The notes under the pieces were generated by a model. It made no database searches and was not told the DNA's origin. It saw nothing but the letters and a program-made list of their open reading frames with translations. DNA of 64,000 nucleotides from Oceaniglobus trochenteri (GTDB taxonomy: Bacteria; Pseudomonadota; Alphaproteobacteria; Rhodobacterales; Rhodobacteraceae), in the NCBI RefSeq assembly GCF_020529025.1, contig NZ_JACNMM010000009.1, positions 62,001 to 126,000 on the forward strand, in the 5' to 3' direction. Positions within the stretch are counted from its first letter, which is position 1. The number at the start of each line of letters is the position of its first letter. A program made the position numbers and the translations under genes. Positions 1-8,377 of the stretch are shown one piece after another.

Positions 1-476
1 TCCACCAGGGTAACCACGGGCATGTTGAAGCGGTCGGCCAGGTCCATGAGGCGGATCGCCTTGCGATAGCCTTCGGGGCGGGCCATGCCGAAGTTGCGTT
101 CGATCCGGGTTTTGGTGTCATGGCCCTTTTCATGGCCGATCACCATCACCGGGCGGTCGTTCAGCCGCCCGATGCCACCCATCACGGCGTGATCGTCGGC
201 AAAGTTCCGGTCACCGGCAAGCGGGGTGTATTCGGTGAACAGGGCCTGGATGTAATCCTTGCAATGCGGGCGCGAGGGGTGGCGCGCCACCTGGCACTTC
301 GCCCAGGGCGAGAGCGACTTGTAGAGATCGGCCAGCATCTCGGCGGCCTTCTTGTCCAGCGCCGCGGCTTCCTTCTCGACATCCATATCCTCGTTCGCGC
401 GTCCCATGGCGCGCAGTTCCTCGGCCTTGCCTTCGATGGCCGAAAGCGGTTTTTCGAACTCGAGATATGTTGTCAT
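1..476 (-). CDS. accA: Acetyl-CoA carboxylase carboxyltransferase subunit alpha (N-terminal part)
   Basis: This is the alpha half of the carboxyltransferase that moves carboxyl from carboxybiotin to acetyl-CoA, making malonyl-CoA for fatty acids in the cytoplasm. About 158 N-terminal residues are visible; the 3' end lies outside the window. The protein opens [20 protein letters not shown] and contains the family stretches [37 protein letters not shown] and [14 protein letters not shown], which identify AccA clearly. The ATG at 476 follows a GGAGCA-type ribosome site. It lies 262 bp downstream of mcl1 on the same strand, but a repeat lies between them, so co-transcription is not certain. Confidence 0.96.
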   Translation of the reverse strand, partial: MTTYLEFEKPLSAIEGKAEELRAMGRANEDMDVEKEAAALDKKAAEMLADLYKSLSPWAKCQVARHPSRPHCKDYIQALFTEYTPLAGDRNFADDHAVMGGIGRLNDRPVMVIGHEKGHDTKTRIERNFGMARPEGYRKAIRLMDLADRFNMPVVTLV

Positions 477-703
477 CGGATGCTCCTGCTGCGGTCGCGA
501 GAATGTGGTGTATATGACGATGCACGCCGGGCAATGCAACTCGGCAAGATCCCTGTGGTCCTGTCATGTCCACATGCACCTGATCTGCCGGGACCTGGCG
601 GAGCGCCTTCGGCGCACACGATGTTTGCGCCCTTCGGGCGGCTGGCGCGCCCGGCAGGTTTTGCGTGCCCCTGCCAGCCTGGCACGGTCGGCGGGTTCGG
701 GAG

Positions 704-736
704 CCTCCGGCGGGAGTATTTCGGGCAAGAAAGAGG
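704..736. repeat. Dispersed 33-bp GAGTATTT/CAAGAAAGA repeat, single arm
   Basis: The stretch starts CCTCCGGCGGGAGTATTTC and continues GGGCAAGAAAGAGG. It is nearly identical to the reverse complement of the right arm at 14040-14072 and shares its core with both arms of the hairpin at 5752-5829. Here only one arm is present, just downstream of the mcl1 stop. Elements of this shape are common between genes in Rhodobacterales. Their function is unknown; where two arms face each other they can act as terminators. Confidence 0.7.
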
Positions 737-738
737 GG

Positions 739-1695
739 TCAGGTGGCGATCATCTCGGACTGGCGCACGATCACTTCGGCCTGGCGGACCGAGGCAAGAT
801 CGACGAGGCGGCCCTTGTAGACCGCCGCGCCCTGGCCGTCGCGCTTGGCCTGTTCCATGGCGGCGAGGATGTCGCGCGCCTCTTGCACCGCCTCGGGCGA
901 GGGGGTGAAGACGGCATTGGCCAGCGCCACCTGCTTTGGGTGGATCGCCCATTTGCCCACCATCCCGAGGGTGGCCGAGCGCAGGGCCTGGGCGCGAAAG
1001 CCTTCGTCGTCGGAGAAGTCGCCGAAGGGGCCATCCACCGGCAGCACGCCATGGGTGCGGCAGGCGGCGACGATGGCCGTCTGTGCCCAATGCCAGGGAT
1101 CGGACCAGTATTTCCGCCCCTCGTGGTGCATGTAGTAGTGTTCCTGCGTCCCGCCGATGCCCGTGGTCTGCATGCCCATGGAGGCGGCGAAATCGGCGGC
1201 GCCCAGGCTCATGGCCTGGAGGCGGGGCGAGCTGGCGGCGATCTCTTCGACATGGGCGATGCCGGCTGCGGTTTCGATGATGACCTCGAGCGCGAGGGGT
1301 TTGGTGCGCCCCTTCGCGGCTTCGACGGCGGTCACCAGGGCGTCGACGGCATAGACATCGGCGGCGCAACCGACCTTGGGGATCATGATCTGGTCAAGGC
1401 GCGGGCCAGCCTGTTCCAGCACCTCGATCACGTCGCGATACCACCAGGGCGTGTCCAGCCCGTTGATGCGCAGGCTGAGGTGCTTGTTTCCCCAGTCGAT
1501 ATCGTTGATCGCCTGGATGATGTTGGCGCGCGCCTTCTGCTTGTCGTCGGGGGCGACGGAATCTTCCAGGTCGAGGTTTATGATATCGGCATCGCTGGCC
1601 GCCATCTTTTCGAAGATCGCCGGACGCGAGCCGGGGCCGAACAGCTGACAGCGGTTCGGGCGGGCGGGGGCGGGGGGTTGCACGCGGAACGACAT
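739..1695 (-). CDS. mcl1: L-malyl-CoA / beta-methylmalyl-CoA lyase
   Basis: HpcH/HpaI-family Mg-dependent lyase that splits beta-methylmalyl-CoA to glyoxylate plus propionyl-CoA and L-malyl-CoA to glyoxylate plus acetyl-CoA. It serves the ethylmalonyl-CoA pathway of C2 assimilation and related routes. At 318 residues it has the family length. Arg76 (in LRINGLD), Glu141 (in EVIIETAAG) and Asp168 (in SLGAADFA) are the substrate and Mg ligands at the same positions as in Rhodobacter Mcl1. The C-terminal MVGKWAIHPKQ stretch is also conserved. The start follows GAGG with normal spacing. It is divergent from dgcN and upstream of accA on the same strand. Confidence 0.96.
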   Translation of the reverse strand: MSFRVQPPAPARPNRCQLFGPGSRPAIFEKMAASDADIINLDLEDSVAPDDKQKARANIIQAINDIDWGNKHLSLRINGLDTPWWYRDVIEVLEQAGPRLDQIMIPKVGCAADVYAVDALVTAVEAAKGRTKPLALEVIIETAAGIAHVEEIAASSPRLQAMSLGAADFAASMGMQTTGIGGTQEHYYMHHEGRKYWSDPWHWAQTAIVAACRTHGVLPVDGPFGDFSDDEGFRAQALRSATLGMVGKWAIHPKQVALANAVFTPSPEAVQEARDILAAMEQAKRDGQGAAVYKGRLVDLASVRQAEVIVRQSEMIAT

Positions 1696-1932
1696 TGGAG
1701 CCTCGCAATAATAGTTCTTTTGGCGGTTGGTTTTTGGTATGATATTGCCATGAGCCTTGCAAGCCGTTGCGGCGGGTCGCTTTCGGGCTGCACGAAGGTT
1801 CGACGCAGGTATCTTGCGTGAAATGGCTTGGGGATCGAAGGATCTTCATGAATGGCCGCGATCAGCGCCGAGACAGGAAGCCTCTTTCACTGAAACGCGC
1901 TATGCTGTCCCGAACCTAAGAGGATGACCACC

Positions 1933-2934
1933 ATGATCCAGACCCCCTATCTTCTTTTTCTCGGTGACGCGCCCGATGCCCTTGCGGCCAAGGTGGCCCA
2001 GGGCATTCGCGACTGGAACCCCGATGTGGCCCTGGGCCAGTTGCGCCTGCCCGGCTGTGGCGCCGACATGGGCCTGCCCGACATGACCCTGGCCGAAGCG
2101 AAGGCCGCCGGGGTGAAGACCCTGGTGATCGGTGTGGCCAACCGGGGCGGGGTGATTTCGGACAAGTGGAAGGCCGTTCTGATCGAGGCCATCAAGATGG
2201 GTTTCGATCTGGCTGCGGGCCTGCACAACCTGCTGCGCAACGAGAACGATCTGATCGCGGCCGCGCGGATGTACAATTCCACCCTGCATGACGTGCGCAT
2301 TCCCACCGTCGCCTATCCCATTGCCAACGGCAAGAAGCGGACCGGCAAGCGCTGCCTGGCCATCGGCACCGACTGTTCGGTGGGCAAGATGTACACGGGC
2401 ATGGCGATGGATGCCGAGATGCGCGGGCGGGGCATGAAATCGACCTTCCGCCCCACCGGGCAGACCGGCATCCTGATCACCGGGGGCGGTGTGCCTCTGG
2501 ATGCGGTGATCGCCGATTTCATGGCGGGGGCCGTGGAATATCTGACGCCCGACAACGACCCGGACCACTGGGACCATATCGAGGGGCAGGGGAGCCTGTT
2601 CCACGTCTCCTATTCCGGCGTGACGCTGGCGCTGATCCACGGCGGGCAGCCCGATGCCATGGTGCTGTGCCACGAACCGACGCGCACCCACATGCGTGGC
2701 CTGCCCGACTATGGCCTGCCCTCGCTTGAGCAATTGCGCGACACCGCGCTGCCGCTTGCGCGGATCGCCAATCCGGCGGCGCAGGTTGTGGGCGTGTCGA
2801 TGAACACCAAGGCCTTGGGCGAGGATGAGGCGCGCCGCCTGATCGCAGAGACCGAGACACGCATGGGCCTGCCCTGCACCGACCCCTACCGTTTCGGCAC
2901 GGCCAATCTGGTCGATGCGCTGCAGGCGCTGTAG
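1933..2934 (+). CDS. dgcN: D-glutamate N-acetyltransferase DgcN (DUF1611 family)
   Basis: This is a DUF1611/NAD-dependent-epimerase-like protein. In marine bacteria such proteins were shown to N-acetylate D-glutamate so that the racemase DgcA can convert it to N-acetyl-L-glutamate. It has 333 residues from this start. A P-loop-like GTDCSVGKMYT lies at about 145-155, followed by TGQTGILITGGGVPLDAVI, both typical of the family. An in-frame ATG lies at 1924, but the AAGAGG at 1918-1923 would then touch the start codon; the ATG at 1933 has a 9-base spacer and is preferred. dgcA follows after 24 bp, so the pair is an operon. Assignment rests on family resemblance and the dgcA neighbour; acetyl donor binding is not visible directly. 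Confidence 0.85.
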   Translation: MIQTPYLLFLGDAPDALAAKVAQGIRDWNPDVALGQLRLPGCGADMGLPDMTLAEAKAAGVKTLVIGVANRGGVISDKWKAVLIEAIKMGFDLAAGLHNLLRNENDLIAAARMYNSTLHDVRIPTVAYPIANGKKRTGKRCLAIGTDCSVGKMYTGMAMDAEMRGRGMKSTFRPTGQTGILITGGGVPLDAVIADFMAGAVEYLTPDNDPDHWDHIEGQGSLFHVSYSGVTLALIHGGQPDAMVLCHEPTRTHMRGLPDYGLPSLEQLRDTALPLARIANPAAQVVGVSMNTKALGEDEARRLIAETETRMGLPCTDPYRFGTANLVDALQAL

Positions 2935-2958
2935 GCTTACCGCCAAAGGAGTATCCCG

Positions 2959-3924
2959 ATGCAGCGCAGCGTGACCACCGACACCTTCCGCCTGGCCGAG
3001 GCTTTCACCATCTCGCGCGGTTCGCGCACCGAGGCGCGGGTGCTGACCGTGCGGCTTGAGGATGGCAGCAGCCGCGGCTGGGGCGAATGCGTGCCCTATG
3101 CCCGCTATGGCGAAACGCCCGAAAGCGTCACCGCCCAGATCGACGCGCTGCCCGCCGACATCACCCGCGCCCGGTTGCAGGAGGTGATGGAGCCGGGGGC
3201 GGGGCGCAACGCGGTGGATTGCGCGCTGTGGGATCTTGCCGCCAAGCAGGCGGGCAAGCGGGTGTGGGAGCTGGCCGGACTGGCGGCGCCCGGCCCCGAG
3301 ATCACGGCCTTCACCCTGTCGCTGGACACGCCCGAGAAGATGCGCGCGGCGGCGGCACGTCACGCGCATCGCCCGCTTCTGAAGATCAAGCTGGGCACCC
3401 CCGACGACATGGTGCGGCTTGAGGCGGTGCGGGCCGGGGCGCCCGATGCGGCGATCATCGTCGATGCGAACGAAGGCTGGAGCGCCGATGTCTATACCGA
3501 CCTTGCGCCGCACCTGGTGCGCATGGGCGTGAAGCTGGTGGAACAGCCGCTGCCCGCCGGAGAAGACGGGATGCTGGGTGAAATCGCCCGCCCGCTGCCG
3601 GTCTGCGCCGATGAATCCTGCCATGACCGTGGCTCGCTTGCCGATCTGGCGGGCAAATACGATGTCATCAACATCAAGCTGGACAAGACCGGCGGGCTGA
3701 CCGAGGCGCTGGCCCTGCGCGATGCCGCCCGCAGCGCCGGTTTCGGCGTGATGGTGGGCTGCATGGTGGGCACATCGCTGGCCATGGCGCCGGCGGTGCT
3801 GCTGGCGCAGGGGGCCGCCTTTACCGATCTCGATGGCCCGCTGTTGCTGGCCGAAGATCGGGAGACCCCCCTGCGCTTTGATGCCGCCGGGGTGCATCCG
3901 CCGGACGCGGCGCTCTGGGGCTGA
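2959..3924 (+). CDS. dgcA: N-acetyl-D-glutamate racemase DgcA (dipeptide-epimerase-like enolase superfamily)
   Basis: 321-residue enolase-superfamily protein of the muconate-lactonizing/dipeptide epimerase subgroup. With DgcN it would convert D-Glu to L-Glu via N-acetylated forms in the cytoplasm. The catalytic framework is complete: the KxK pair at Lys142/Lys144 (LLKIKLG), metal ligands Asp169 (VDANEGW), Glu195 (VEQPLP) and Asp218 (CADESCHD), and Lys240 (INIKLDKTGG). AAAGGAG stands just upstream of the ATG. Without the dgcN neighbour it would be called an L-Ala-D/L-Glu epimerase, and that activity remains possible because murein dipeptide recycling uses the same fold. Confidence 0.85.
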   Translation: MQRSVTTDTFRLAEAFTISRGSRTEARVLTVRLEDGSSRGWGECVPYARYGETPESVTAQIDALPADITRARLQEVMEPGAGRNAVDCALWDLAAKQAGKRVWELAGLAAPGPEITAFTLSLDTPEKMRAAAARHAHRPLLKIKLGTPDDMVRLEAVRAGAPDAAIIVDANEGWSADVYTDLAPHLVRMGVKLVEQPLPAGEDGMLGEIARPLPVCADESCHDRGSLADLAGKYDVINIKLDKTGGLTEALALRDAARSAGFGVMVGCMVGTSLAMAPAVLLAQGAAFTDLDGPLLLAEDRETPLRFDAAGVHPPDAALWG

Positions 3925-3997
3925 GCCTCACGGCAAGGTGACTCCCGCTTTCGGGGGCTTTCCGACAGGGTGGGGCAAACCACAGCGGAGCCGTGCC

Positions 3998-4795
3998 ATG
4001 CGCCTGATGATTGCCCTTCTCATGATGGTGGCCGCCGGCCCCGCTCTGGCCTGCGGGCCCGACAGCGATTGCAAGGTGGGAGAGCGGACCTATCGGCTTT
4101 ATGTGCCCGCAGACGCCGGGCAACCGATGGGCGCGCTGTTTTATGCCCACGGCTATCGGGGCAGTGCGGCCGGGGCCATGCGCAACAAGGCCCTGAGGCG
4201 GCTGGCGGATGATCTGGGCATGGCGCTGGTGGCGCTCAAGTCGAGGGGCGACGACTGGAACCTGGCCCACCGCCCCAGCGCCCCGCAGCAGGGCGAGGCG
4301 GCGGAATTCGCCTATGTCGCGGCGGTGCTGCGGGATCTGGCCAGCCACATGCACCTCGACAGCACGAAACTGGTCTTCAGCGGGTTTTCGGCCGGTGGCA
4401 TGATGACCTGGACCATGGCCTGCGGCATGTCCGAGAGCTTTGCCGGCTTCGTGCCGATGTCGGGCACCTTCTGGGCGCCGGTGCCGCAATCCTGCCCGAC
4501 GCCAGCGGCGAACCTTGTACATCTTCACGGCACGCAGGACGGCACGGTGCCGCTGACGGGGCGCACCATTGGCCCGGCAAGGCAGGGCGACGTGCACAGG
4601 GCCCTCGCGATGTATGCCGCACATGGCAATTTCACCGAAACGGCCCAGGGCGTGCCCGCGCCGGACGGGATGCGCTGCACGCAATCGCGCAACCCGGGCG
4701 GCAAGCTGCTGGAGTTCTGCACCTTCGACGGCGGCCACGGCTTTTCGACGCGCCGCCTGCGCCACGGGGTCGAGAGGGTGCTTGGCGGGTCTTGA
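3998..4795 (+). CDS. Secreted PHB-depolymerase-like esterase (alpha/beta hydrolase)
   Basis: A 265-residue protein with a cleavable signal peptide (MRLMIALLMMVAAGPALA, cut before CGPDS). The fold is the polyhydroxybutyrate depolymerase/LpqC esterase type. The nucleophile is Ser131 in GFSAGG; Asp181 in HLHGTQDGTVPL and His247 in FDGGHGFS complete a plausible triad; HGYRGS at 51-56 would form the oxyanion region. Eight or more cysteines suggest periplasmic disulfides. The ATG at 3998 is chosen because the signal peptide starts there. It lies between dgcA and the aminotransferase gene, so a periplasmic ester or amide carrying a D-amino acid is a possible substrate, but that is inference. Confidence 0.78.
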   Translation: MRLMIALLMMVAAGPALACGPDSDCKVGERTYRLYVPADAGQPMGALFYAHGYRGSAAGAMRNKALRRLADDLGMALVALKSRGDDWNLAHRPSAPQQGEAAEFAYVAAVLRDLASHMHLDSTKLVFSGFSAGGMMTWTMACGMSESFAGFVPMSGTFWAPVPQSCPTPAANLVHLHGTQDGTVPLTGRTIGPARQGDVHRALAMYAAHGNFTETAQGVPAPDGMRCTQSRNPGGKLLEFCTFDGGHGFSTRRLRHGVERVLGGS

Positions 4796-4849
4796 CAGGC
4801 AGGCCCGCGCGCCGCACTCCGTCAGGCAGATATCGCAAGGAGAGCTCCG

Positions 4850-5707
4850 ATGACCCGTACCGTCTATCTCAATGGTCAATACCTGCCCGAGGACGAGGCG
4901 AAGGTTTCGATCTTCGACCGCGGGTTTCTCTTTGCCGATGGCGTTTACGAGGTCACCTCGGTTCTGGACGGCAAGCTGATCGATTTCGACGGCCACGCCA
5001 CCCGTCTTGCCCGGTCGCTGGGCGAACTTGAGATGGGCAATCCGATCAGCAAGGAAGACCTGCTTGAGGTGCATCGCGAACTGGTGCGCCGCAACGACAT
5101 CGGCGACGGTCTGATCTATCTTCAGATCACCCGCGGCGCCGCCGACCGCGATTTCGCCTACCCCGCCGAGGATACGCCGCAAACCATCGTGCTTTTCACC
5201 CAGTCCAAGCCGGGCCTGGCCGAGAACCCGATGGCAACCACGGGCATGAAGGTGATCAGCATCGAGGATCAGCGCTGGGGGCGGCGCGACATCAAGACGG
5301 TGCAACTGCTCTACCCCTCGATGGGCAAGATGATGGCCAAGGCCGCCGGTGCCCATGACGCCTGGATGGTCGAGGACGGCAAGATCACCGAAGGCACCAG
5401 CAACAACGCCTATATCGTCAAGAACGGCAAGATCATCACCCGCAACCTGGGCACCGAGATCCTGCATGGCATCACCCGTGCCGCCGTGCTGCGGTTCGCC
5501 CGCGAGGCGCAGATGGAGGTCGAGGAGCGCGCCTTCACCCTGGACGAGGCCAAGGCCGCCGACGAGGCCTTCATCACCTCGGCCTCGAGTTTCGTGATGC
5601 CGGTGGTCGAGATCGACGGCGCGCCCGTGGGCGATGGCAAGGTCGGCCGCGTCGCCCCCCGCCTGCGCGAAATCTACCTGGACGAAAGCCGCAAGGCCGC
5701 CGTCTAG
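4850..5707 (+). CDS. D-amino-acid aminotransferase (class IV PLP enzyme)
   Basis: 285-residue fold-type IV aminotransferase, most like D-alanine transaminase, which interconverts D-alanine plus 2-oxoglutarate with pyruvate plus D-glutamate. The PLP lysine is probably Lys149 in RRDIKTVQLL, matching the DIK lysine of Bacillus D-AAT; Glu181 in ITEGTSNN matches the glutamate that supports the cofactor ring. FDRGFLFADGVYE near residue 22 is the usual N-terminal signature. CAAGGAGAG precedes the ATG. Proximity to dgcN/dgcA suggests that D-Glu made here can be passed to L-Glu. A branched-chain aminotransferase role is less likely given length and motifs. Confidence 0.87.
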   Translation: MTRTVYLNGQYLPEDEAKVSIFDRGFLFADGVYEVTSVLDGKLIDFDGHATRLARSLGELEMGNPISKEDLLEVHRELVRRNDIGDGLIYLQITRGAADRDFAYPAEDTPQTIVLFTQSKPGLAENPMATTGMKVISIEDQRWGRRDIKTVQLLYPSMGKMMAKAAGAHDAWMVEDGKITEGTSNNAYIVKNGKIITRNLGTEILHGITRAAVLRFAREAQMEVEERAFTLDEAKAADEAFITSASSFVMPVVEIDGAPVGDGKVGRVAPRLREIYLDESRKAAV

Positions 5708-5751
5708 GCGTGCCTTCGAAGCCCCGGCGCGTGCCCGGGCCGTCGGATTTT

Positions 5752-5829
5752 TGAGTATTTGCCGGCAAGAAAGAGGCGGCGCAGGTTTCCCCCAGCGCCG
5801 CCCCTCTCTTTCTTGCCGACAAATACTCA
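5752..5829. terminator. Long inverted repeat (two facing copies of the dispersed repeat)
   Basis: The arms TGAGTATTTGCCGGCAAGAA (start of left arm, 5752) and TTCTTGCCGACAAATACTCA (end of right arm, 5829) pair almost perfectly. They extend inward through an AGAGG/CCTCT-like stretch and GGCGGCGC/GCGCCGCC around a loop of about 12 bases. It sits between the converging aminotransferase and DUF1244 genes, where a bidirectional terminator is expected. No long T tract follows on either strand. It belongs to the repeat family seen at 704-736 and 14011-14063. Confidence 0.7.
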
Positions 5830-5860
5830 TGCCGCAGGCACGCCGCGCAGCGGCGTTTCC

Positions 5861-6151
5861 TTATTGGTGCGTCTTGGCGAAGGCGGCCTTCTGTTCGGCT
5901 GTCGCCTCGGTCTGGTGCTTTTCCTTCCAGGTATCGTAGGGCATGCCATAGAAGGCCTCGCGCGCTTCTTCCTTGCCCATCTCGATACCGCGTTCGTTGG
6001 CGGCCTCCTGGTACCAGCGGCTGAGGCAGTTGCGGCAGAACCCGGCAAGATTCATCATGTCGATGTTCTGGGCATCGGTGCGTTCTGCCAGGTGATCGCG
6101 CAGGCGGCGAAAGGCGGCGGCCTGAAGTTCGATTTCGGTGTCGCGGTCCAT
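5861..6151 (-). CDS. DUF1244 domain protein
   Basis: A 96-residue cytoplasmic protein of the DUF1244 family, found across alpha- and gammaproteobacteria, with no established function. FCRNCLSRWYQEAANERG (about residues 41-58) and the following GMPYDTWKEKHQ are the family's conserved stretches; the Cys-x2-Cys pair could bind metal but this is not shown. The ATG at 6151 has GGAGG with about 5 bases of spacing; an in-frame TTG at 6163 lies upstream of that site and is rejected. Confidence 0.85.
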   Translation of the reverse strand: MDRDTEIELQAAAFRRLRDHLAERTDAQNIDMMNLAGFCRNCLSRWYQEAANERGIEMGKEEAREAFYGMPYDTWKEKHQTEATAEQKAAFAKTHQ

Positions 6152-6342
6152 GTCATCCTCCAATGGTTGATGCGAGGGTGGGATCGCGCGCCGCTTTCGT
6201 CAAGCGCTGGCCTTCATCCATTCTTCGGGGATTTCGGGCATGGATGGTCCGGCATGCCGGCGCCAGTTGTACCGCTAACATTTTTGCGCCATAACCGCCG
6301 CGACCCGTCACAACGATGACCCGCATGAAGGAAAAGGCCCAC

Positions 6343-7788
6343 ATGAGACGCCTTCGCAACGTCAAGATCGTCGCCACGCTCGGCCCCGCATCCAATGATT
6401 ACGAGACGATCCGCGCCCTGTTCGAGGCTGGCGCCGACGTGTTCCGCCTGAACATGAGCCATGGCGACCACAGCGAGATCGCTGCCCGCCATGCCATCAT
6501 CCGGCGAATCGAATCCGACCTTGGCCGCCCGATCGCCATTCTGGCCGATCTTCAGGGGCCGAAGCTGCGCGTCGGCGTCTTTGCCAATGGCGAAGAGGAT
6601 CTGGCCGTCGGGCAGGATTTCCGCCTTGACCTTGACAAGGCGGATGGCGACGCAACCCGCGTCTGCCTGCCCCATCCCGAGATTTTCGCGGCGCTTGAGC
6701 CCGGGGCGACCCTTTTGGTCAATGACGGCAAGATCCGTCTGCGGGTCAAGGAATGCGGCAAGGACCATGCCGATTGCGAAGTGACGGTGGGGGGCGTGAT
6801 CTCGAACCGCAAGGGCGTGAACGTGCCCGACGTGGTTCTGCCCCTTGCCGCGCTTTCCAAGAAGGACCGCAAGGATCTGGATTTCGTCTGTGACCTGGGG
6901 GTCGACTGGCTTGCCCTGTCGTTTGTCCAGCGGCCCGAGGATGTGGCCGAGGCGCGCGATCTGGCCTATGGCCGCGCCGCGATCCTCAGCAAGATCGAGA
7001 AGCCCTCGGCGGTGAAGAACTTTGACGCGATCCTTGCAGCATCCGACGGCATCATGGTGGCCCGGGGCGATCTTGGCGTCGAACTGCCGGTGCAGAACGT
7101 GCCGCCGATCCAGAAGCGCCTGGTGCGCAAGTGCCGCGCGGCCGCCAAGCCGGTGATCGTGGCCACCCAGATGCTGGAATCCATGATCGAATCGCCCATG
7201 CCCACCCGGGCCGAGGTGTCGGACGTGGCCGCCGCGATCTACGAGGGCGCCGATGCGGTCATGCTCTCGGCCGAATCGGCGGCGGGCAGCTTCCCGATCG
7301 AGGCGGTGACGACTATGAACGCCGTCGCCATCGAGGTGGAAAGCGACCTGACCTACCGCGAGGTGATCGAGGCAAGCCGGGGCGGGCGCAAGGAAACCGT
7401 GGCCGATGCCATCGTATCGGCGGCGCGCGAAATCGCGGAAACCACCGAGATCAAGGCGATCTGCTGTTTCTCGCAGTCGGGCACGACAGCCAGCCTTGTC
7501 GCGCGCGAACGCCCGCGTGTGCCGATCCTGGCCATGACCCACGTGGAAGGCACCGCGCGCCGGCTGTGCCTGACCTGGGGGCTGCATTGCGTGATGGTGC
7601 GGGCGGTCGACCGGTTCAAGGGCGCGGTCGTCGCCTCGGCCCGGGCCGCGCTGGCCGAAGGCTTCGCCACCCGCGAAGACCTGATCGTCGTGACGGCCGG
7701 TGTGCCCTTCAACATGCCCGGCACCACCAACATCCTGCGGGTCGCCCCCTGCGAAGAAAGGTTGATTTTCGCGGGAGATCCCGAATAA
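6343..7788 (+). CDS. pyk: Pyruvate kinase
   Basis: Cytoplasmic glycolytic enzyme converting phosphoenolpyruvate and ADP to pyruvate and ATP; 481 residues from this start, a full-length family member. RNVKIVATLGPAS at the N-terminus, LNMSHG, ILADLQGPKLRVG and ISKIEKP-like ILSKIEKPSA (catalytic lysine), MVARGDLGVE (metal ligand) and the signature ATQMLESMI are all present. Two in-frame ATGs lie upstream (6316, 6325); the ATG at 6343 matches where the family usually begins and has GAAGGAAAAG ahead of it. It is followed closely by a small membrane protein gene. Confidence 0.97.
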   Translation: MRRLRNVKIVATLGPASNDYETIRALFEAGADVFRLNMSHGDHSEIAARHAIIRRIESDLGRPIAILADLQGPKLRVGVFANGEEDLAVGQDFRLDLDKADGDATRVCLPHPEIFAALEPGATLLVNDGKIRLRVKECGKDHADCEVTVGGVISNRKGVNVPDVVLPLAALSKKDRKDLDFVCDLGVDWLALSFVQRPEDVAEARDLAYGRAAILSKIEKPSAVKNFDAILAASDGIMVARGDLGVELPVQNVPPIQKRLVRKCRAAAKPVIVATQMLESMIESPMPTRAEVSDVAAAIYEGADAVMLSAESAAGSFPIEAVTTMNAVAIEVESDLTYREVIEASRGGRKETVADAIVSAAREIAETTEIKAICCFSQSGTTASLVARERPRVPILAMTHVEGTARRLCLTWGLHCVMVRAVDRFKGAVVASARAALAEGFATREDLIVVTAGVPFNMPGTTNILRVAPCEERLIFAGDPE

Positions 7789-7817
7789 CATCGGCCATCC
7801 AAGCCGGGGAGGTGAGC

Positions 7818-8042
7818 GTGGACCCTGATATTGCCATCGTGCTGGGTGTCATCTTCCTTGCGCTCGCCGTTCCGTCGCTTTTGTCCTCCTTTTCGGAATC
7901 GCGCCCGCCGCGGGCCGCCATGGTGCTGATCGTCCTGGCCGGGGGGGCCATCTATTGGGCGATCACCAAGCGGCCCGGCGGCTATACCCTTGACGAGATC
8001 CCCGGCGCCTTCGTGCATGTCGTCGGCATGGTGATCCACTGA
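7818..8042 (+). CDS. Small two-helix membrane protein, unknown
   Basis: A 74-residue protein with a GTG start at 7818; GGGGAGG at 7806-7812 fits this start with a 5-base spacer. Two hydrophobic segments are visible (about residues 5-23, IAIVLGVIFLALAVPSLL, and 34-48, AMVLIVLAGGAIYWA), followed by a short polar tail with GYTLDEIPGAFVHVVG. It lies 29 bp after pyk and ahead of the L35 promoter. I recognise it only as a type of conserved hypothetical seen next to pyk and rpmI in Rhodobacterales. Confidence 0.72.
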   Translation: MDPDIAIVLGVIFLALAVPSLLSSFSESRPPRAAMVLIVLAGGAIYWAITKRPGGYTLDEIPGAFVHVVGMVIH

Positions 8043-8058
8043 ACCGGTGAATTTGCGC

Positions 8059-8087
8059 TTGCCGTTTTCCATCCGCGCCCGTATACG
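8059..8087 (+). promoter_or_regulatory. Sigma-70-type promoter for rpmI-rplT
   Basis: TTGCCG at 8059-8064 and TATACG at 8082-8087 are separated by exactly 17 bases and lie about 80 bp upstream of rpmI. The long untranslated leader leaves room for L20-type autoregulation, but I see no clear mimic structure. Confidence 0.5.
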
Positions 8088-8164
8088 GCGCTCTCTGCCG
8101 TGCGTCCGGCCAATGTGGCATGCCGAGTCGCGCGTAAACCCGACCCAATGAACAGGAGACGGAA

Positions 8165-8365
8165 ATGCCCAAGATGAAGACGAAGTCGAGCGCCAAGAAG
8201 CGCTTCAAGGTGACGGCGACCGGCAAGATCGTCGGCGGCTATGCCGGCAAGCGGCACGGCATGATCAAGCGCAGCACGAAGTTCATTCGTGACGCCCGTG
8301 GTACCCGTGTTCTGAGCGAGCCGGACCAGAAGCTTGCCAAATCTTACATGCCCTACGCCGGTTAA
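8165..8365 (+). CDS. rpmI: 50S ribosomal protein L35
   Basis: 66-residue basic ribosomal protein of the large subunit. It opens [17 protein letters not shown] and has KRHGMIKRS, both diagnostic of L35. CAGGAG precedes the ATG. rplT follows after 12 bp. In many bacteria infC stands upstream of this pair; here infC is absent and pyk plus a small membrane gene occupy the place. Confidence 0.98.
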   Translation: MPKMKTKSSAKKRFKVTATGKIVGGYAGKRHGMIKRSTKFIRDARGTRVLSEPDQKLAKSYMPYAG

Positions 8366-8377
8366 GGAGACAGATCC

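Noticed and set aside
1900-3897. A 665-codon open frame on the minus strand opposite dgcN and dgcA
   Set aside because: It is a GC-rich antisense shadow; the plus strand has two complete enzymes with all catalytic residues, and the shadow product is low-complexity His/Arg/Gly.
3998-4795. Part of a polyhydroxyalkanoate gene cluster
   Set aside because: No phaA, phaB, phaC or phasin gene is nearby, so the PHB-depolymerase label describes the fold only.
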